This document shows positions 30,294-34,521 of a stretch of 34,521 nt of DNA, one piece after another; the stretch's first letter is position 1; each line of letters opens with the position of its first letter. The stretch comes from Prolixibacteraceae bacterium (lineage in GTDB: Bacteria > Bacteroidota > Bacteroidia > Bacteroidales > Prolixibacteraceae). The notes beneath the pieces were generated by a model. The model was given only the letters and a program-made list of their open reading frames with translations. It did not search any database and was not told the origin of the DNA. The translations under genes were made by a program, and so were the position numbers. Location of the stretch: the NCBI GenBank assembly GCA_018648265.1, contig JABGRN010000064.1, positions 1 through 34,521 of the forward strand, given 5' to 3'.

Positions 30294-31745
30294 TTATAAC
30301 AATGGACTCACAATATGCGCCATAGATTCCCTTAATTTATAATGCCATGGGCGTTTTTTCCATTCTACCAATTTTATTTCACTACTATTTTGCAAATCGG
30401 CAATGAAATGTTTTTCCAGAGTCCTGGTAAAATGTTCATGGTAAATAAATGCGTTAACTTCAAAATTTGTTTCTAAACTCCTGAAATCGAAATTCGTAGT
30501 TCCAATCGAAGAAAATAAATCATCGACAATTAAATATTTACTGTGAATAAATCCTGGCTGATAAAAATAAATTTTAATTCCTGCTTCCAAAAATTCTTCG
30601 ACATAAGAAAACGAACTCCATTTTGGGATGATTGCATCTGATTTTTCCGGTATTAAAATTCGTACATCGACACTGCTCAGGGCAGCAATTTTTAGTGCCG
30701 AAATAATGTTCAATGGGGGCATTAAATAAGGAGTAACTATGTAAACTTTATTTTTTGCACTGGTAATGGCGGCAAAAAATGCCTGCCCAATATTTTCCCA
30801 GTCAGAGTCGGGGCCGCCTGCCGAAATTTGAACAGGCACGCCATCTTTCTCAGTTAACGCGGGAAAGTACTTTCTTCCAGCCAGGTTTTCATTAATTACA
30901 AAATACCAGTCGGCAGCAAAAACAACCTGAAGACAAGCTACTGCATCGCCTTCAATTTGAAGGTGTGTATCCCGCCAGCGACCGATTCCCTTAATTCCTT
31001 CAATATAACGGTCGGCAATATTTATACCTCCGGTAAAACCAATTTCCCCATCTACAATTAAAATTTTTCGGTGGTTTCGAAAGTTAACCCTGGCGGTCAG
31101 GCGTGGAAAACGAACTTCCATAAAAGAATAAATTTCGATACCGTTTTCCTGTAATTCAGAAATAAATTTTTTTCTCAGGCCCCAACTTCCATCATCATCA
31201 ATAATTATCCTTATTTCAACTCTTTCCAGGCTTTTTTCAATTAAAAGATTTTTTAGTTGATTCCCTATTTTATCATCAGAAAAAATATAATATTCTAAAT
31301 GAACATGATGTTTTGCATTTTTAATAGCCTGAAAAATAGCCTGAAAAGTTTCATTGCCATTATTAAGGATTTTAAGTTGGTTGCCTGTAGTTAACAGGGC
31401 ATTTGAATTATTCAAAAGCAAACGGATTATGTTTTCATTTTTTAATCTTTTCCCGTTAAAACTAAAATGGGTTTGATCGATTTTGCGCAGTTGTTTCGAC
31501 GAAAGTTTTCTAAATTCGCCCAGGCTTTTTACACCTTTCCGAGAGTATAATTTCCGTTTTCGGTATTCTTGCCCGAAGATAAGATAGAAAAACAAGCCCA
31601 AAATTGGGATAAGAATTAATACCAAAATCCAGGCAACAGTTTTGTAAGGCGAACGTTTTTCAAGAATAATCATTACGGCAACAGGAATAGCAGTTACCAA
31701 AAAAAGCAGCGAAAAAATGGTCCAAAAATCAAGTCCTGTATTCAT
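30294..31745 (-). CDS. cls: Cardiolipin synthase (phospholipase D family)
   Basis: A 483-residue inner-membrane enzyme that joins two phosphatidylglycerols to make cardiolipin. Two N-terminal helices (about 7-27 and 37-57) are followed by two complete HKD motifs, His225/Lys227/Asp232 (HRKILIVD) and His401/Lys403/Asp408 (HSKYLIVD). The length matches bacterial Cls. It converges with the PLP-enzyme gene and diverges from the small lipoprotein gene across a 104-bp gap with no obvious promoter box. Confidence 0.95.
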   Translation of the reverse strand: MNTGLDFWTIFSLLFLVTAIPVAVMIILEKRSPYKTVAWILVLILIPILGLFFYLIFGQEYRKRKLYSRKGVKSLGEFRKLSSKQLRKIDQTHFSFNGKRLKNENIIRLLLNNSNALLTTGNQLKILNNGNETFQAIFQAIKNAKHHVHLEYYIFSDDKIGNQLKNLLIEKSLERVEIRIIIDDDGSWGLRKKFISELQENGIEIYSFMEVRFPRLTARVNFRNHRKILIVDGEIGFTGGINIADRYIEGIKGIGRWRDTHLQIEGDAVACLQVVFAADWYFVINENLAGRKYFPALTEKDGVPVQISAGGPDSDWENIGQAFFAAITSAKNKVYIVTPYLMPPLNIISALKIAALSSVDVRILIPEKSDAIIPKWSSFSYVEEFLEAGIKIYFYQPGFIHSKYLIVDDLFSSIGTTNFDFRSLETNFEVNAFIYHEHFTRTLEKHFIADLQNSSEIKLVEWKKRPWHYKLRESMAHIVSPLL

Positions 31746-31849
31746 TTTAGAGATTTGAATTTGTAGAATAATTTTCTGAGTTTTTTAAATCAAAAACAAT
31801 TTAAGGCTTAAATTCGTAATAACAGGCAGGATAATTAAACTAATGAATT

Positions 31850-32266
31850 ATGAAACATTTATTATTTTGGATTGGAGTGTTGATTATTATTGCATCATGT
31901 TCTACTCAAAAAGGGGTGGGAAAAGTAAAAGCCAACGTTGAAGCAAATACAGTAACTGACAGTGTAGAATATGATATAGAAACATTCGATTCTAAATTTG
32001 AGAGCTGGTATGTTATGAATAATAGCCCTGCCAGATATCATTCTAAAAGTTATTACGAAAGCTGGAACGACAGGTATGTTACGGCCTGGAATATTAATTC
32101 AATGAACCCACATAAAAATTCTTTTTTTGAGCCAATAATTGGCTACAATCCAACAGTAGATTACGGGTTTGATTTAAATCACGAATTGTTTTACTATTTT
32201 CAATACGTAGAACATGTTTTAAAAATTCAGATTATGCCGGGCGGACCAAAAGCATTTCCCTTTTAA
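31850..32266 (+). CDS. Small hypothetical lipoprotein (DUF6146-like)
   Basis: A 138-residue lipoprotein with a signal ending at Cys17 (IIASC). The mature part is rich in Tyr, Trp and Asn and has segments ESWYVMNNSPARYHSKSYYESWNDRYV, YNPTVDYGFDLNHELFYYFQY and a C-terminal MPGGPKAFPF. I believe this corresponds to DUF6146, a Bacteroidota family of unknown function, but cannot confirm it. Its stop codon shares the palindrome TTAA (32263-32266) with the stop of the convergent ribD gene. Confidence 0.82.
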   Translation: MKHLLFWIGVLIIIASCSTQKGVGKVKANVEANTVTDSVEYDIETFDSKFESWYVMNNSPARYHSKSYYESWNDRYVTAWNINSMNPHKNSFFEPIIGYNPTVDYGFDLNHELFYYFQYVEHVLKIQIMPGGPKAFPF

Positions 32267-33309
32267 GGTTTGTTTTTTAAAATGGTAAGTTTATCAGAAT
32301 TCAAAGTTTCAGCAGCAACAATTTTCCCTGAAATTTGGGGAGCCTGAATTCCATTTTGAAATTTTTTGTCCCCTTTAAAAACATATGCCTCGTCCCAAAG
32401 TTCTGCATTAATAAAACTATCTAAAAGTTGTTTTCCCCCTTCAACAATTAACGATTGCATTTTACGATTATGAAGTTCTTTTAGAATTTGAGGGAGAATA
32501 TTTTTTCTGAAATCAATTTGTACAAAAGAAATATTACCATTTTCCTTGTTTTGAATAGAATTAAAAACCAGCGTTTTTACCTTGTTGTCGAAAAGATTTA
32601 AATTTTCAGGTAAGTTCAAATTTCTATCCAATACAATTCGAACCGGATTTTTGCCCACGCAATGCCTAACAGTTAATGACGGATTATCTTTTAAGGCAGT
32701 GTTTGTCCCAACAATAATTGCATCTTCGTCAGCACGCATTTTATGAACCCGATGAAGTGCCATTTCCCCAGTTATCCAGGTTGGTTCGCCAAACTCATTT
32801 TCTGTTCTAACAATGTCGATAAAACCATCCTGCGTCTGCGCCCACTTTAAAATTATGTAAGGCCTATTCTTTTCATAAAAAGTAAAAAAACGTTTATTAA
32901 GCTCGCGACACTCATTTTTTAAAATCCCAACTTTTACATCAATTCCTGCTTTTCTGAGTTTTTCAATTCCTTTTCCTGCAACTTTCGCAAACGAATCGAT
33001 AGTGCCAATTATAACTTCAGGAATTTGTTTTTCGACAATTAAATCGGAGCAGGGTGGTGTTAAACCGTGGTGTGCACAAGGTTCCAGATTGACAAACAAA
33101 GTACTTTCTTTTAGTAAAGCGGAATTTATAACTGAATTTATTGCATTTACTTCGGCATGTGCTTCACCATAATTTTGATGATAACCTTCGCCAATAATTT
33201 TTTCGTTATGCACAATTACGCAACCCACCATCGGGTTTGGGGCAACATTGCCAGCTCCAAGTTTTGCCAATTCAAGGCATCGAAACATGTACTTTTCGTT
33301 TGTATCCAT
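32263..33309 (-). CDS. ribD: Bifunctional riboflavin biosynthesis deaminase/reductase
   Basis: An N-terminal deaminase domain carries the zinc site His51-Ala-Glu53 (HAEVNAI) and the cysteines Cys78 and Cys87 (EPCAHHGLTPPC). A C-terminal reductase domain follows from about residue 150 (RPYIILKWAQTQDGFI, GTNTALKDNPSLTVR, IVEGGKQLLDSF). It performs the second and third steps of riboflavin synthesis. The open frame extends 18 codons further to 33363. I chose the ATG at 33309, where MDTNEKYMFRCLELA matches family starts. The longer frame would also run through its own candidate promoter and into prmC on the other strand. Confidence 0.96.
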   Translation of the reverse strand: MDTNEKYMFRCLELAKLGAGNVAPNPMVGCVIVHNEKIIGEGYHQNYGEAHAEVNAINSVINSALLKESTLFVNLEPCAHHGLTPPCSDLIVEKQIPEVIIGTIDSFAKVAGKGIEKLRKAGIDVKVGILKNECRELNKRFFTFYEKNRPYIILKWAQTQDGFIDIVRTENEFGEPTWITGEMALHRVHKMRADEDAIIVGTNTALKDNPSLTVRHCVGKNPVRIVLDRNLNLPENLNLFDNKVKTLVFNSIQNKENGNISFVQIDFRKNILPQILKELHNRKMQSLIVEGGKQLLDSFINAELWDEAYVFKGDKKFQNGIQAPQISGKIVAAETLNSDKLTILKNKP

Positions 33310-33331
33310 TACCGGGGAAAAATTAACTTTG
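33299..33331 (+). promoter_or_regulatory. Promoter for prmC
   Basis: TTTG at 33299-33302, a 21-bp spacer and TAACTTTG at 33324-33331 fit the Bacteroidota consensus. The -33 element lies inside the first codons of ribD. It predicts a leader of ~13 nt before the ATG at 33351. Confidence 0.55.
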
Positions 33332-33337
33332 CCAATC

Positions 33338-33368
33338 CAAAAGTAACACAATGAAAGCGACAATTCAA
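33338..33368 (-). promoter_or_regulatory. Promoter for ribD
   Basis: On the minus strand, TTG (33366-33368), a 20-bp spacer and TACTTTTG (33338-33345) fit the consensus, with the ribD ATG ~28 bp downstream. The -33 lies inside prmC, and the polymerase footprint overlaps that of the prmC promoter. Confidence 0.5.
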
Positions 33369-34190
33369 TTTATCGAAAAAGAATTAGACGGATTATATCC
33401 TAGTATTGAAATTCAGGGGTTTATCAGATTAATTTTTGAAAATGTTTGCCAATTAAGTTACACCGATTTGGTACTCCGAAAGAATGATAGAATCAATTCT
33501 TTGGCAAAAGAACAAATCCAGATCATTATAAAAAGATTAAAAAAGTTTGAACCAATCCAGTATATTTTAGGCGAAACCGAATTTGTGGGATTAAAGATTA
33601 CTGTGAATCCTGCTGTTTTGATTCCCCGTCCCGAAACAGAAGAATTAGTAGATTGGATTATTCGCTTGGCAGATTTGAAATCGCCAGGAATTTTGGATAT
33701 TGGAACTGGCAGTGGTTGCATTGCTTTGGCAATAAAATCACAAATGCAGGCAGCAAATATTTCTGCAATTGATATTTCTGAGGAAGCATTAATTGTTGCA
33801 AAACAAAATGCTATTCAGAATAAATTGGAAGTCGATTTTTTTCTGGCAGATATTTTGACCTGGGAAGATAAAAAATGGGGTGATTTTGATGTGATTGTTA
33901 GCAATCCCCCTTATGTCAGGGAAATGGAAAAGAAAAAAATGCACACAAACGTTTTAGGATTTGAACCTGCCAAAGCTTTATTTGTGCCTGACTCTGACCC
34001 ATTGATTTTTTACCAAAGAATTAGTGAATTTGCAATAAAATATTTGAAAAAAGGTGGATGGCTGTTTTTTGAAATCAATGAAAACCTGGGAAAAGAAATG
34101 ATTCAATTGATACAAAACCTGGGATTTAAAAATATTCAAATCAGAAAAGACATAAACGGGAAAAACAGGATGTTATGTGGCAATAAATAA
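33351..34190 (+). CDS. prmC: Peptide chain release factor N5-glutamine methyltransferase
   Basis: A 279-residue protein of normal length. It methylates the GGQ glutamine of release factors RF1 and RF2. The N-terminal helical domain contains PIQYILGETEFVGL and the IPRPETEELVDW signature (residues 91-102). The SAM-binding loop is DIGTGSGCIALA (about 116-127), and the catalytic NPPY motif is at 185-188. It diverges from ribD with only 41 bp between start codons. Confidence 0.97.
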   Translation: MKATIQFIEKELDGLYPSIEIQGFIRLIFENVCQLSYTDLVLRKNDRINSLAKEQIQIIIKRLKKFEPIQYILGETEFVGLKITVNPAVLIPRPETEELVDWIIRLADLKSPGILDIGTGSGCIALAIKSQMQAANISAIDISEEALIVAKQNAIQNKLEVDFFLADILTWEDKKWGDFDVIVSNPPYVREMEKKKMHTNVLGFEPAKALFVPDSDPLIFYQRISEFAIKYLKKGGWLFFEINENLGKEMIQLIQNLGFKNIQIRKDINGKNRMLCGNK

Positions 34191-34521
34191 AAAATTTCAT
34201 TTTCATCAATAAAAATCTAACCTGAATTATTCATGAGTTTTTTGTTATGAGAATTCAAAATGCACAGAATAAAGGGAAGCACAGAGTTGAGCCTCGCAGA
34301 AATAGCCTTAGCTATTTTGAGAAGCGAGAATCGAGCATTCTCTTTATTCAAAGCAGTTTGATTTCGGAATAGATAAATTTATGAATAGTTCAGGCTAAAG
34401 TATTTGTAACTGAATGATTTGGTTTACCCCCTCTTTTATTTGCATAAAACTGTTTCCATAATTTAGCTATAAATGTTGGTTTTTTTCTATCTTGTGGTTT
34501 AAAGAGAAATTAAAACAAGGT
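34191..34521. other. Gene-free right edge containing a MITE-like element
   Basis: No plausible coding region on either strand. Positions 34218-34397 hold the palindromic element described separately. The remaining AT-rich sequence (34398-34521) shows no clear promoter, RNA gene or terminator. Confidence 0.6.
34218..34397. mobile_element. MITE-like element with terminal inverted repeats and internal long hairpin
   Basis: Imperfect 17-bp terminal inverted repeats lie at 34218-34234 (taacctgaattattcat) and 34381-34397, with 15 of 17 positions complementary. Inside, 34267-34278 pairs with 34338-34349 (11 of 12). Towards the centre are the stems CTCGC (34293-34297) with GCGAG (34324-34328) and AATAGC (34301-34306) with GCTATT (34311-34316). 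About 180 bp in total with no ORF, consistent with a non-autonomous transposable element or an IS remnant. No target-site duplication is evident. Confidence 0.6.

Noticed and set aside
33310-33363. Longer start for ribD from 33363
   Set aside because: It would overlap prmC and part of its own promoter; the ATG at 33309 matches the normal RibD N-terminus.

Overview
The window reads as chromosomal DNA of a Bacteroidota member, most likely class Bacteroidia and plausibly Marinilabiliales-like; the order is an inference. Supporting signs are an AT-rich sequence, a SusD/RagB lipoprotein, the -7 motif TAnnTTTG in front of several genes, almost no Shine-Dalgarno sites, and the Bacteroidota form of seryl-tRNA synthetase. 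No tRNA, rRNA, CRISPR array or intact transposase gene was seen.

Left region (1-3.7 kb, minus strand): a bifunctional-nuclease (DUF151) gene, a concentrative nucleoside transporter and an orphan SusD-like lipoprotein with no SusC beside it. Next, on the plus strand (3.8-11 kb), is the least familiar part. It holds two tandem four-helix membrane paralogues followed by a winged-helix protein, then two successive ECF sigma factor/membrane protein pairs, then a secreted transglutaminase-like protein whose end overlaps a small conserved ORF. From 11.1 to 14.5 kb lie rplU, rpmA (L27 with an unusual helix-hairpin-helix tail), serS and a CHAD-domain gene.

From 14.5 to 22.3 kb a minus-strand gene set looks like a catabolic operon for a uronate-containing glycan, probably rhamnogalacturonan. 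In transcription order it encodes a GH88-type unsaturated glucuronyl hydrolase, a TIM-barrel sugar isomerase/epimerase, a PL11-type rhamnogalacturonan lyase, a Gfo/Idh/MocA oxidoreductase, an SDR oxidoreductase, a tiny membrane protein and a sodium:solute symporter. Several of its intercistronic gaps carry heptad repeats or palindromic elements.

The right part is mainly housekeeping: folK diverging from sppA, then lpxK overlapping a purine nucleoside phosphorylase gene, an SMP-30-like lipoprotein, a PrsW-type membrane protease, a MntA/HepT-type toxin-antitoxin pair, a threonine dehydratase-like enzyme, cardiolipin synthase, a small lipoprotein, and ribD and prmC with interlocked divergent promoters. 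The last ~330 bp has no gene but contains a ~180-bp MITE-like palindromic element.

The best candidates for something undescribed are the duplicated membrane proteins with their winged-helix partner, the twin ECF/membrane modules lacking a classical zinc anti-sigma domain, the L27-HhH fusion, the HepT protein with an altered RX4HXY motif, and the heptad-plus-palindrome intergenic elements.
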